A DNA stretch of 64,000 nt from the NCBI RefSeq assembly GCF_025398155.2, contig NZ_CP104562.2:1302001-1366000 (forward strand). Reading direction: 5' to 3'. This document shows, in pieces, positions 43,858-52,959 of this stretch (positions within the stretch are counted from its first letter, which is position 1; each line of letters begins with the position of its first letter). The position numbers and the translations under genes are program-made. The DNA comes from Roseateles amylovorans. Its GTDB lineage: Bacteria; Pseudomonadota; Gammaproteobacteria; Burkholderiales; Burkholderiaceae_C. The notes under the pieces were generated by a model. That model saw only the letters and a list, made by a program, of their open reading frames with translations. It did no database searches and was not told where the DNA came from.

Positions 43858-46416
43858 GTGGCCGGGAGCGACCCTGTGAATGGTCCGATGACAGCGCCTG
43901 ACCAGGCCCCCGCCGAAGGGGCGGCCGAGGCGCCTGGCTCTTCGCGCATCGACATGCCGCGCATCGACATGCCGCGCACCGATGTACCGCGCGGCGATCT
44001 GCACTTTTTCGGCGTGCGCCACCATGGCCCGGGTTGCGCCCGCAGCCTGCTGCGCGCGCTGGACTCGCTGCGTCCGGACTGCGTGCTGATCGAGGGCGCC
44101 CCGGAGGCGGATGGCCTGGTGGCGGACGTGCTGGCGCCGGACATGGTGCCGCCGGTGGCCTTGCTCACCCACGGTGTCGATGACCCCGAGTGCGCGGTCT
44201 ACCACCCCTTCGCCGAGTTTTCCCCGGAATGGCAGGCGCTGCGTTGGGCGGCCCGTGCCGGCGTGACGGTGCGGTTCATCGACCTGCCCATGGCGCACAG
44301 CCTGGCGCTGAGCAAGGCCGAGGAAGCTGCGGCCTCGGAGACTGCGCCGCGCGAGTCTCAGGATCAGGATCAGGCGCAGGCGACTGAGTTGATCGACAAG
44401 GCCGCAGGCGAAGCGGTGGGCGAGGGCGCATCGACCAATGATGCGCTGCCATCCTCGCTTGAAGCGCCGGTGCCCTCCGATGACACGGCGCCCGCGCCCG
44501 CCGCCGCCGAGGCGGATCGGCGTGGCGATCCGCTGGACTGGCTGGCGCGTGCGGCCGGCTATGCGGACGGCGAGGCGTGGTGGAACCACATGGTCGAAGA
44601 GCGCGGGGACGGCGAGGAACTGTTCGCGGCCATCGAGGAAGCCATGGTCACCTTGCGGGCGGAACTGCCTGATGAAGGCCGCCTGCCCGAACGCCACCTT
44701 CGGCGCGAAGCGCTTCGCGAGGCCTACATGCGCCAGTGCATCCGCGCAGCCCGCAAGGACGGCTTCGGGACGATCGCCGTCATCTGCGGCGCCTGGCACC
44801 TGGGCGGCCTGAAGGCACCGGCCACGGCCAAGGCCGACCAGGCCCTGCTCAAGGGTCTGCCCAAGCTCAAGGTCGCCAGCACCTGGGTGCCCTGGACCTA
44901 CCGCCATCTCGCCTTGGACAGCGGTTATGGCGCCGGCATCCAGTCACCCGGTTGGTACGACCATCTGTGGCGCAGCAGCGAGCCCCGCAGCGACGGCCAG
45001 GCGCCCACGCCGCGTGCGGTGGGCTGGCTGGCCCGTGTCGCACGGCTGATGCGGGAGCGCTCGCTGGATTGCTCCTCCGCCCATCTGATCGAAGCCGCCC
45101 GTCTGGCCGATGCGCTGGCCGCTTTGCGCCAACGTCCCGCCCCGGGGCTGGAAGAGCTGCATGAGGCCACCCGCACCGTCATGACGATGGGCGACGAGTC
45201 GGTGCTGTCGTTCATCCGCGACCAGCTCATCATCGGAGACCGTCTGGGTCAGGTGCCCGCCAGCGTGCCGAAGGTGCCGTTGCAACGGGATCTGGAGCAG
45301 TGGCAGAAGTCCCTGCGCCTCAAGCCCGAGGCGTCCCAGAAGACGCTGGACCTGGACCTGCGTCAGCCCAATGACCTGGCCCGCAGTCATCTGCTGCACC
45401 GACTGAGCTTGCTGGGCATCCGCTGGGGCGAGCTGGCGAAGGTGGGGCGATCCTCGCGGGGCACCTTCCATGAGGTCTGGACGCTGCAGTGGGAGCCGGC
45501 GTTTGCGATTCGCCTGATCGAGACCAGTCGCTTCGGCCAGACGGTGGCGCAGGCCGCGACCGCGCGGGTGGCGGAGCAGTGCCGGTCCGAGCGCGATCTC
45601 GGCACCTTGGCCCAGTGGGTGGATCAAGTGCTGCTGGCGGACCTGCCGGAGGCGGTGGCCGTGGCCTCGCAGGCGCTGCAGGACCACGCGGCGATCACCG
45701 GGGATGCCGATCAGCTCATGGCCGCCTTGCCGCCGCTGGCCAATGTCTTCCGGTACGGCAATGTGCGGGGCACCGATGCGGCGCTGGTCGGGCAGGTGTT
45801 CGATGGTCTGGTCGTGCGGGCGGCGATCGGTCTGCCGTTGTTGGGCAGTGCCATCGATGACTCGGCGGCCGAGGTCCTGCGCGACCGGTTGCTCGCGGCC
45901 CATGCGGCGTTGAAGCTGCGGGATCCGGGGCGTCAGGCGGAGCCGTCTCAGCAGTGGCTGCGCGCGATCGGGCTGCTGGCGGACCGCGAGGGCGCGCATG
46001 AGCTGCTTCGGGGGTTGTGCACCCGGCTGATGCTGGACGAGGCACTGATCGCTGCGGAGGAGGCGGGCAACGCGCTGTCGCTGCACCTGAGCACCGGGAC
46101 CGAGCCGCTGAAGGCCGCCGCCTGGCTGGACGGCTTCCTCAACCGCAATGCGGTGGTGCTGCTGCATCACGATGGGGTGTGGCCGCTGGTGGACCGCTGG
46201 CTGGCTGGCCTGTCCGAGGAGCACTTCGTGCAGGTGTTGCCGCTGGTGCGTCGCACCTTCTCCCGCTTCGACAGCGGCGAGCGGCGCGACCTTGGCACAC
46301 GTGCGGCACGCCAGGGCGGCCCGACCGCCGCGGCGTCGGCGGCCCTGAACTGGGATGAATCACGCGCGCAGTGGCCCTTGCCGCTGCTGCGACAGTTGCT
46401 GGGAGTGACCCGATGA
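43858..46416 (+). CDS. DUF5682 family protein
   Basis: About 850 aa. Signature DLHFFGVRHHGPGCARSLLRAL and LIEGAPEAD near the N-terminus, then IAVICGAWHLGGL, and a helical C-terminal half. A low-complexity acidic stretch lies at ~160-220. The start is uncertain: GTG at 43858 opens the frame, but GTG at 43876 has GGGAG 8 bases upstream and may be the true one. Repeated DMPRIDMPRTDVPR near residue 40 comes from a short DNA repeat. The stop overlaps the VWA start (ATGA). The biochemical role is unknown. Confidence 0.87.
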   Translation: MAGSDPVNGPMTAPDQAPAEGAAEAPGSSRIDMPRIDMPRTDVPRGDLHFFGVRHHGPGCARSLLRALDSLRPDCVLIEGAPEADGLVADVLAPDMVPPVALLTHGVDDPECAVYHPFAEFSPEWQALRWAARAGVTVRFIDLPMAHSLALSKAEEAAASETAPRESQDQDQAQATELIDKAAGEAVGEGASTNDALPSSLEAPVPSDDTAPAPAAAEADRRGDPLDWLARAAGYADGEAWWNHMVEERGDGEELFAAIEEAMVTLRAELPDEGRLPERHLRREALREAYMRQCIRAARKDGFGTIAVICGAWHLGGLKAPATAKADQALLKGLPKLKVASTWVPWTYRHLALDSGYGAGIQSPGWYDHLWRSSEPRSDGQAPTPRAVGWLARVARLMRERSLDCSSAHLIEAARLADALAALRQRPAPGLEELHEATRTVMTMGDESVLSFIRDQLIIGDRLGQVPASVPKVPLQRDLEQWQKSLRLKPEASQKTLDLDLRQPNDLARSHLLHRLSLLGIRWGELAKVGRSSRGTFHEVWTLQWEPAFAIRLIETSRFGQTVAQAATARVAEQCRSERDLGTLAQWVDQVLLADLPEAVAVASQALQDHAAITGDADQLMAALPPLANVFRYGNVRGTDAALVGQVFDGLVVRAAIGLPLLGSAIDDSAAEVLRDRLLAAHAALKLRDPGRQAEPSQQWLRAIGLLADREGAHELLRGLCTRLMLDEALIAAEEAGNALSLHLSTGTEPLKAAAWLDGFLNRNAVVLLHHDGVWPLVDRWLAGLSEEHFVQVLPLVRRTFSRFDSGERRDLGTRAARQGGPTAAASAALNWDESRAQWPLPLLRQLLGVTR

Positions 46417-47594
46417 CCTCACCGGTGGACGATGCCGCCCGCCTGCGCCGTTGGCGCCTGGTGCTGGGCGGAGAGGCGCAGGACAGCTGCGGCGGCCTGG
46501 ACGGCATCGCCCAGGACATGGACCAGGCGCTGAGCGCGCTGTATGAGGACGACGGACAGGGACTGACACCCGACCGCCGGGCGGGTCGTGGCGGCTCCGC
46601 GCCCAAGGTGGCGCGCTGGCTGGGCGACATCCGCAAGTACTTCCCCAGCAGCGTGGTGCAGGTGCTGCAGAAGGATGCGCTGGAGCGGCTGAACCTGCGG
46701 GAGCTGCTGCTGGAGCCGGAGATGCTCCGGAACGTGCAGCCCGATGTGCATCTGGTGGCCAACCTGATGGCCTTGTCGCAGGTGATTCCGGCGGGCACCA
46801 AGGACACGGCCCGGAGCGTGGTTCGCCAGGTGGTGGACGACCTGATGAAGCGCATGGAAGAACCGATGCGCAGCGCCATCACCGGCGCCCTGGACCGCAG
46901 CCAGCGCAACCGTCGGCCGCGTCTGGCCGAGATTGACTGGCATCGCACCATCCGCGCCAACCTGCGGCACTGGCAGCCGTCGCATCGCACCGTCATTCCC
47001 GAGACCTTGCACGGCTTCGGCCGCAAGGCGCGTCGGCCGCAGCGGGAGGTGGTGCTGTGCATCGACCAGAGCGGGTCGATGGCGAACTCGGTGGTCTACG
47101 CCAGCATCTTCGGCGCGGTCATGGCGTCGCTGCCGGCGGTGAGCACCCGGCTGGTCGTGTTCGACACCGCCGTGGTGGACATGACCGAGCAACTGGATGA
47201 TCCGGTCGATCTGCTGTTCGGCGTTCAACTGGGCGGCGGCACCGACATCAACGGTGCGGTGGCCTATTGCCAGTCGATGATCCGCGAGCCGCGCAACACC
47301 ATCTTCGTGCTGATCTCCGACCTGTACGAGGGCGGCGTGCAGCCGCAGTTGCTGCGTCGCGCGGCCGAGCTGGTGGAGAGCGGCGTGCAGTTCGTGACCC
47401 TGCTGGCCCTGAGCGACGAGGGCGCGCCGTCTTATGACCATGCGCTGGCGGCGCAACTCGCGGCGCTGGGCGTGCCGTCGTTCGCCTGCACGCCCGATGC
47501 GTTCCCCGGCCTGATGGCCGCGGCCATCCGTCGGGATGATGTGAACGCCTGGGCGGCGGCGCAGGGGATGGTGACGTCGCCGAAGGCGCGGTGA
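46413..47594 (+). CDS. VWA-domain protein, MoxR partner
   Basis: 393 aa. The C-terminal von Willebrand A domain has an intact MIDAS: LCIDQSGSMANS (DxSxS), GGGTDINGAV (Thr) and VLISDLYEG (Asp). The N-terminal ~200 residues are helical and probably contact the DUF5682 or MoxR proteins. In MoxR/VWA pairs the VWA protein presents the substrate to the ATPase through a bound metal. It is the last gene of the operon, and the repeat region begins 64 bases after it. Confidence 0.92.
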   Translation: MTSPVDDAARLRRWRLVLGGEAQDSCGGLDGIAQDMDQALSALYEDDGQGLTPDRRAGRGGSAPKVARWLGDIRKYFPSSVVQVLQKDALERLNLRELLLEPEMLRNVQPDVHLVANLMALSQVIPAGTKDTARSVVRQVVDDLMKRMEEPMRSAITGALDRSQRNRRPRLAEIDWHRTIRANLRHWQPSHRTVIPETLHGFGRKARRPQREVVLCIDQSGSMANSVVYASIFGAVMASLPAVSTRLVVFDTAVVDMTEQLDDPVDLLFGVQLGGGTDINGAVAYCQSMIREPRNTIFVLISDLYEGGVQPQLLRRAAELVESGVQFVTLLALSDEGAPSYDHALAAQLAALGVPSFACTPDAFPGLMAAAIRRDDVNAWAAAQGMVTSPKAR

Positions 47595-48579
47595 ACCGGC
47601 CTGGACCGGTCCTGATCGGCCTCGACACCCGCCTCGACGCCCGCCTCGGATCACCCTCTGCCTCATTCCCGGGCAACCCAAGAAACCTCTTGTTGCGACA
47701 AGCACTTGGCGAATCCTTGCCCGGGTGGTGAACAGAGTTGTCCACAGAAGGCGGGGACAGTCACACTTGGCCGCGCACCGTTCAAGGGCATTGTGAATAT
47801 CTCGCTGCCGGCCCGGCGATTGACTGCCTGGGAAGCAGGGGGCGGTCAAGCGGATTCGGGCGGCACGCGCCCCGCTCTTTGCACTGCCTCTTTGCGAAGC
47901 ACGGCAAGGTTTTCCCTTTGGTGACAGTCACTTGCGTCACCCCTGCAGAGACAGCCAACAGACTTGTCCACAGATCGCGGGGACAGCCATTTTGGGCTCG
48001 CATCACCCGTCCAGCCGGTCGATTCCGGCATTGCCTATTTTCGAGGCATTGAAAGGTTTTCCCATCCAGATCAAGGGCTTGCGACATCCTTGCCCGGGGT
48101 GCCAACAGACTTGTCCACAGAAGGGGTGGACAGACTGCAAGCCGTGTCTGTCGGCTCTGAACATGGCCGAAACAGGGCTGCGGGGGGACGTGGATCGGGC
48201 CAATCCGTTCTTGAATTCGTTGCCCAGTCGATCGATGGCCAAGGTGCGTGTGTCACCCGCTTGTTCAAGCACGGCGGACGCGCCTCAGGACGCTTGGGGA
48301 ATGCGATGGACGTCGGGCCTTCGCAAGGTGAATGCCGAGCGGCAGGAACTGGGCGTCAAACGTGCGACCACCGGGCGCTGCAGGCGGCCTTCATCGGCGA
48401 CGCCGTCCGTCAGTCGCCCTGTTTTCCACGCTGCCTCAAAACCGGGCAGTGAAACACTTCCCCTGTCAGATCAATGACTTGGCGCATCCCTGCCCGGACT
48501 GCCAACAGCGTTGTCCACAGAAGCCATGAACAGCGCGGGGCTTGACGGATGCGACTGATCCACCGCGTCCGCTGGCCGC
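47595..48579. other. 985-base non-coding region holding four long repeats
   Basis: Between the VWA stop and the convergent TetR stop there is no gene I can support. Short frames on both strands run through the repeats and differ in register from copy to copy. GC is lower than in the genes around it. The four 103-bp repeats described separately cover about 40 percent of it. Confidence 0.7.
47658..48533. repeat. four copies of a 103-bp intergenic repeat with TTGTCCACAG
   Basis: Copies at 47658-47760, 47884-47986, 48031-48133 and 48431-48533. Each begins CTGCCTC (TTGCCTA in the third) and the same 47 bases later reaches CTTG(G/C)G; then 56 bases hold ATCC(T/C)TGCCCGG, (G)CCAACAG, TTGTCCACAG and a final ACAG. 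All four have the same length without gaps. The TTGTCCACAG boxes are at 47738, 47964, 48111 and 48511. TTGTCCACA resembles the high-GC DnaA box. There are no terminal inverted repeats or transposase remnants. Confidence 0.85.
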
Positions 48580-49245
48580 TCAGTCGCGCGTCGCAGGGCC
48601 CAGCAAGCGGAACACCGTCTCCAGCAATTCCCGCTTGAACCGGACGGCATCGTCGGGCAACGGCGAGACTGCGCGCAGCACATGGCTGTAGGCCACGGTC
48701 TTGCTGATGCCCTGCGTGAGCAGGGTGAACAGCAGATGGGGATCGCAGGGCGTGATCTCGCCGGCGGCCATCGCATCTTCCAGCAGCGGCATGAAGACGT
48801 TGTGGAACGGCCGGACCAACTGGTCGACCAGCGCATTCAGACGTTCGCCTTCTTCGGTGGCCGCGGTGGAGAAGAACATGCCGATGTCCGGGTCCTCGAA
48901 CACCCGATCGCTGAAATGGATCAGGCCCTGCTCGACCCGCTGGCGCGGCGTCAGCGTGGCGTCCCCGCGCAAGTCGGCGGCGGTGTCGAAGATCGATTGC
49001 ACCTGGCGGGCGATCTGCTCCACCACCGCCATCCACAGCGCCTCCTTCGATCCGAAGTGATGCGAGATCAAGGCCGCGTCGACTCCCGCCTGGCGCGCAA
49101 TCTCCCGCACGCTGGCCGCCTCGAAGCCGCGCAGCGCGAAGGTGCGCCGCGCGCTGCGCAACAGCGTGTCCGCCCCTTGTGCACAGTTCGCGCTGGGACG
49201 CCCGCGACCGCGCGGCGCCCCGACGGACCTCGGGGTTTTGTTCAT
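48580..49245 (-). CDS. TetR-family regulator with CerR-like C-terminal domain
   Basis: 221 aa. Helix-turn-helix: TFALRGFEAASVREIARQAGVDAALISHHFGSKEAL. The C-terminal domain (FFSTAATEEGERLNALVDQLVRPFHNVFMPLL) is the CerR/DUF1956 ligand-binding type. Basic N-terminal tail (RGRGRPS). It is divergent from the DUF3331-like gene, with an AT-rich gap of 89 bases holding the near-palindrome TGAATTATTTCA (49279-49290), a possible operator. Confidence 0.93.
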   Translation of the reverse strand: MNKTPRSVGAPRGRGRPSANCAQGADTLLRSARRTFALRGFEAASVREIARQAGVDAALISHHFGSKEALWMAVVEQIARQVQSIFDTAADLRGDATLTPRQRVEQGLIHFSDRVFEDPDIGMFFSTAATEEGERLNALVDQLVRPFHNVFMPLLEDAMAAGEITPCDPHLLFTLLTQGISKTVAYSHVLRAVSPLPDDAVRFKRELLETVFRLLGPATRD

Positions 49246-49334
49246 GACGGGATGGCCTTTGCTATATTCATCACCCGTTGAATTATTTCAGGCAATGCCG
49301 CCAGATTGTCGGCGGCGGGGAAAGGCGGTGCGAT

Positions 49335-49718
49335 ATGCACAGGGATATCGCGAGTGACACGACCCGGGAGGGATGGCTGCGCACGGTGGCTTGGCTGGGC
49401 AACGGCGGGGTGCCGGACACGCCGCGGCCCGCGCGGCTGAGCCGTTCGTCCGACGATGGCCTGGCGCTGCGGCCGCGTCCCACCATCCATGTGCTGGACC
49501 GCCCGACGCCGCGCACGGCGGCGATTTCCTGGTCCGACCCGGGCGCCTGTCACTACGGCTATCAGATCTGGGACATGGCGCCCTCCAAGCAGACCGGCGT
49601 GTGCGTGCTCAGCGGCAGCGAGATCCGCATCGGCGACATGGTCTACACCCCGCGACAGGATGAGTCCGCGCCGATCAACGCCGGCGAGATGATCGCGGCG
49701 GCCTATGTGGATGCGTGA
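49335..49718 (+). CDS. DUF3331-like small protein
   Basis: 127 aa from the ATG at 49335 (MHRDIASDTTREG), with GGAAAGG upstream; an earlier ATG at 49278 lies in the probable operator. TIHVLDRPTPRTAAISWSDP, GACHYGYQIW, KQTGVCVLSGSEIRIGD and VYTPR look like DUF3331, a Burkholderiales family with a Cys-containing beta core. The function is unknown. It is probably controlled by the divergent TetR regulator. Confidence 0.65.
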   Translation: MHRDIASDTTREGWLRTVAWLGNGGVPDTPRPARLSRSSDDGLALRPRPTIHVLDRPTPRTAAISWSDPGACHYGYQIWDMAPSKQTGVCVLSGSEIRIGDMVYTPRQDESAPINAGEMIAAAYVDA

Positions 49719-49796
49719 GGGGCGGCGCCGCCGCTGACGAGGAGGCGGCCGCGGCGGAGGTGGGTGCGGTGATTTCGGTCATCGCGACCCGCGCGG

Positions 49797-51119
49797 TCAG
49801 CGCGTTGTCTCTTCATCGCCGGTCGGCAGCCGGAGCGCACCGGTGTTGTAGTCGTACTCGAACACCTCGCCGTGCCGCGCCCAGGTGACGGCGGTCTGCA
49901 GCACCGCATCGGCCTCCACATCGTCCAGTTGCTCGCTCAGCAAGCGCAGCACCGGCTTGTCGGGCATCTGGCCGGAGGGCGCCTGCTCCAGGCGGTGCCG
50001 GATGTGCGCAATCAGCGGCACATGGGCCAGCAGTTGCTGTCCGAAGAGGTCACGCCGCAGGCCGTGGTGGCCGTCCACATAGCGCCGTCCCAACGCGGTG
50101 AGCTGCAGGTCGCCGCTGTCGAGCTGCGCAAGGCCCAGCAGCGCCAGCGCATGCGCCACCGGCAGCAGGTCCGCATCCGGCAGGCCGGCCTCCTCGGAGA
50201 GTTGAGGCAGGTCGGCCCGACCCTCGAAAGGCGGCTCAGCCAGCAGCTCCAGCAGCCCGTCCATGCGCGCCACATCGGCCGCAGGCAGGCGTTCCGCCAG
50301 CGGCGTGGGGGCGGCGGCGGCCTCGGTGATGCCGTGCACCCGGGCGGGGCGGGCGGCGCCGGCAGTCATCAGCGCATAGACCTCGTCGATCAGTGCCCGC
50401 ACATCGGCGCTGTCCGGATCACGCGGGCGGGGCAGTTGCACCGACAGTTGGCAGCGGATCCGGCCCGGATCGCTGGCGAAGATCAGCACCCGGTCGGCCA
50501 TCATCACGGCTTCCTCGATGTTGTGGGAGACCACCAGCATGGCCTGGGTCGGCATCTGGCCGCTGTCCCACAGGTCAAGGATGTCCTCGCGCAGCCGTTC
50601 ACCCGTGAGCACGTCGAGCGCCGAGAAGGCTTCGTCCATCAGCAGCACTTCCGGCTCGGTCACCAGCGCCCGCGCGATGCCCACCCGCTGGCGCATGCCG
50701 CCTGACAGCTCGCGCGGCAGCGCGCCCTCAAAGCCCGACAGGCCGATCAGCGCGATCGCTGCCTCGGCCTTGGCTTCGCGCTCGGCACGCGGCACCCCGC
50801 GGGCTTCCAGGCCGAGTTCGACGTTCTGGCGCACCGTCAGCCACGGGAACAGCGCGAAGGACTGGAACACCATGCTGATGCCGCGCGCCGGGCCGGACAT
50901 CGGCTGGCCGCGATAGCGCACCTGCCCGCGATCGGCCGGCACCAGGCCGGCCATGATGCGCAGCATGGTGCTCTTGCCGGAACCGGACTGGCCCAGCAGC
51001 GCGACGATCTCGCCTTCGCGAAGATGGAAATCCACCTGTTCCAGCACCGGCCGTGAATGGCCGTCGGCCGAGCGGAAACTCTTGCCGACGCCGTGGAGTT
51101 CGACGATGGATGCGGTCAT
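49797..51119 (-). CDS. NitT/TauT-family ABC transporter ATP-binding protein with AAA-associated C-terminal domain
   Basis: 440 aa. Walker A GQSGSGKST, signature LSGGMRQRV, Walker B VLLMDEAFSAL, H-loop VVSHN. The extra ~160 residues at the C-terminus (LPAADVARMDGLLELL ... GRRYVDGHHGLRRDLFG) are the AAA-associated domain found in a subset of nitrate/sulfonate-type ATPases, likely regulatory. It follows the double permease gene by about 110 bases. No substrate-binding protein gene is in the window. Confidence 0.94.
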   Translation of the reverse strand: MTASIVELHGVGKSFRSADGHSRPVLEQVDFHLREGEIVALLGQSGSGKSTMLRIMAGLVPADRGQVRYRGQPMSGPARGISMVFQSFALFPWLTVRQNVELGLEARGVPRAEREAKAEAAIALIGLSGFEGALPRELSGGMRQRVGIARALVTEPEVLLMDEAFSALDVLTGERLREDILDLWDSGQMPTQAMLVVSHNIEEAVMMADRVLIFASDPGRIRCQLSVQLPRPRDPDSADVRALIDEVYALMTAGAARPARVHGITEAAAAPTPLAERLPAADVARMDGLLELLAEPPFEGRADLPQLSEEAGLPDADLLPVAHALALLGLAQLDSGDLQLTALGRRYVDGHHGLRRDLFGQQLLAHVPLIAHIRHRLEQAPSGQMPDKPVLRLLSEQLDDVEADAVLQTAVTWARHGEVFEYDYNTGALRLPTGDEETTR

Positions 51120-51231
51120 GGGCGCCTCCTCTGCAGGAAATCTTGGGATCGTCAGATCCTGAATGGGTGGATGCGGGACAGGTGTCGGGTCTCGGGTCTC
51201 GGGGCTCGGCCTTGACGTTCGGGGCGGGCCA

Positions 51232-52959
51232 TCAGAAGTGCATGCGGTCTTCGGCCAGCCGATACAGACGCCGCCAGACGAAGTGATTCAGGCCCATCAC
51301 GAAGATGCACATCACGCCGATGCCCAGGGCGATGCGCGGGAAATCGCCGCGTGCGGTCATCTCAGCGATGTAGCTGCCCAAGCCGTGTGCCTTCAAGGTG
51401 GTGTCGCCCCAGGAGACGTACTCCGCCACGATGCTGGCGTTCCATGATCCGCCACTGGCCGTGATCGCGCCGGTGACGACGCTGGGAAACACCGCCGGCA
51501 GCAGATAGCGCTTCCACTTGAGCCAGCCGCGCAGACCGAGGTTGCGGGCGGCATGGCGCAGCTCAGCGGGAATGCCGGAGGCGCCGGCAATCACATTGAA
51601 GAGCAGATACCACTGGGTGCCGAAGATCATCAGCGGCGAAAGCCAGACATCCGGATTCAGCTTCCAGCGCACGATGAGCACCACGGCCACCGGGAACAGC
51701 AGGTTGGCCGGAAAGGCCGCCAGGAACTGGGCGACCGCCTGCAAGCGGCCGGACCAGCGCGGATTCATCCCGATCCAGATGCCCACCGGCACCCACACCA
51801 GCGCGGCCAGGGCGATCAGGACCAGCACCCGCAGCAGTGTGGCGCCGCCCAGCAGGAAGACATGGCCCGCCTCATGCCAGCCCACCTCGGTGTGGACGAA
51901 CCGGATCAGGTGATAGAGCGCCACCATCACCGCGGCCGCCACCACGGCATCCCACGCGCGTTGCCAGGCCACCCCCGGGATCCGCGGCCGGGCGCGGATC
52001 GAGGTGCCGTCATGGTGGCGACGGAACCAGAGCAGGCTGTTCTCGAATCGCTGCGTGGCCCAGCCGGCCATGCGGCGGGTCAGCGTGGTGCGGCGCCACC
52101 AGGCCAGCATCCAGGACTGGGGCGCCGCGTCGGTGCCGCTGTCTTCGAAACGGAATTTGTCGGCCCAGGCGATGAGCGGGCGAAACACCAACTGGTCGTA
52201 CAGCAGGATGCCGGCCAGCATGCACAGGATCGCCCAGCCGATGGCGCCCAGATCACGGGCCTCGATCGCCATGGCGATGTAGGAGCCCACGCCGGGCAGC
52301 TTGATGTTCTGGTGGGACACCGAGATCGCTTCGGACGCGACGACAAAGAACCAGCCACCGGACATCGACATCATCATGTTCCACAGCAGCCCCGGCATCG
52401 CGAACGGCAGCTCCAGCCGCCAGAAGCGCTGCCAGCCGGAGAGCTGGAACACCCGGGCGGCCTCATCCAGTTCCGAGGGCACGGTGCGCAGCGACTGGTA
52501 CAGGCTGAAGGCCATGTTCCAGGCCTGCGAGGTGAAGATCGCAAAGATCGCCGCGCATTCCACACCCAGCAGATTGCCGGGAAACAGAGCGATGAAACCG
52601 GTCACGGTGATCGACAGGAACCCCAGGATCGGGATCGACTGGAGGATGTCCAGCATCGGCACCAGCACCTTCTCCGCGGCCCGCACCTTGGCCGCCAGCA
52701 CGGCAAAGGCGGCACTGAAGATCAAGGCCAGCACCATCGCCGCCAGCATCCGCAGATTGGTGCGCAGCAGGTAATAGGGCAACTGGGCCGGGTCAAGTGA
52801 CAACGGCATGGGATCGCCCAGTTCGAACGGCCGGGTCATCTGCGCCGCGCCATAAGCCAACAGCACCAGCAGTGCGAGCACCAGCGGCAGCAGCGCCCAG
52901 TCCCAGCGGTTGGCACCGGCGTCGACGACCTGGCGAGGGAAGAACTGTCGGCGATCCAT
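51232..52959 (-). CDS. fused double permease of the NitT/TauT ABC transporter
   Basis: 575 aa with about twelve membrane segments in two binding-protein-dependent transport domains. Each half has the EAA-type loop: AARVFQLSGWQRFWRLELPFAMPGLL (first) and AARNLGLRGWLKWKRYLLPAVFPSVV (second). Most transporters in this family use two copies of a single permease; here both halves are one chain. With the ATPase downstream it forms an importer for an anion such as nitrate, sulfonate or taurine, but the substrate is not identifiable without the binding protein. Confidence 0.94.
   Translation of the reverse strand: MDRRQFFPRQVVDAGANRWDWALLPLVLALLVLLAYGAAQMTRPFELGDPMPLSLDPAQLPYYLLRTNLRMLAAMVLALIFSAAFAVLAAKVRAAEKVLVPMLDILQSIPILGFLSITVTGFIALFPGNLLGVECAAIFAIFTSQAWNMAFSLYQSLRTVPSELDEAARVFQLSGWQRFWRLELPFAMPGLLWNMMMSMSGGWFFVVASEAISVSHQNIKLPGVGSYIAMAIEARDLGAIGWAILCMLAGILLYDQLVFRPLIAWADKFRFEDSGTDAAPQSWMLAWWRRTTLTRRMAGWATQRFENSLLWFRRHHDGTSIRARPRIPGVAWQRAWDAVVAAAVMVALYHLIRFVHTEVGWHEAGHVFLLGGATLLRVLVLIALAALVWVPVGIWIGMNPRWSGRLQAVAQFLAAFPANLLFPVAVVLIVRWKLNPDVWLSPLMIFGTQWYLLFNVIAGASGIPAELRHAARNLGLRGWLKWKRYLLPAVFPSVVTGAITASGGSWNASIVAEYVSWGDTTLKAHGLGSYIAEMTARGDFPRIALGIGVMCIFVMGLNHFVWRRLYRLAEDRMHF

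Noticed and set aside
42607..44907. 766-aa minus-strand open frame across the MoxR and DUF5682 genes
   Set aside because: Spans two plus-strand genes with known families and shows only Arg/His-rich composition.
47658..48533. CRISPR array
   Set aside because: Repeats are 103 bp and divergent, the intervals differ widely (123, 44 and 297 bases) and no cas genes are near.
47658..48533. Chromosomal replication origin
   Set aside because: TTGTCCACA boxes are suggestive, but there is no dnaA, dnaN or gyrB, no AT-rich unwinding element and the boxes are parts of a longer repeat.
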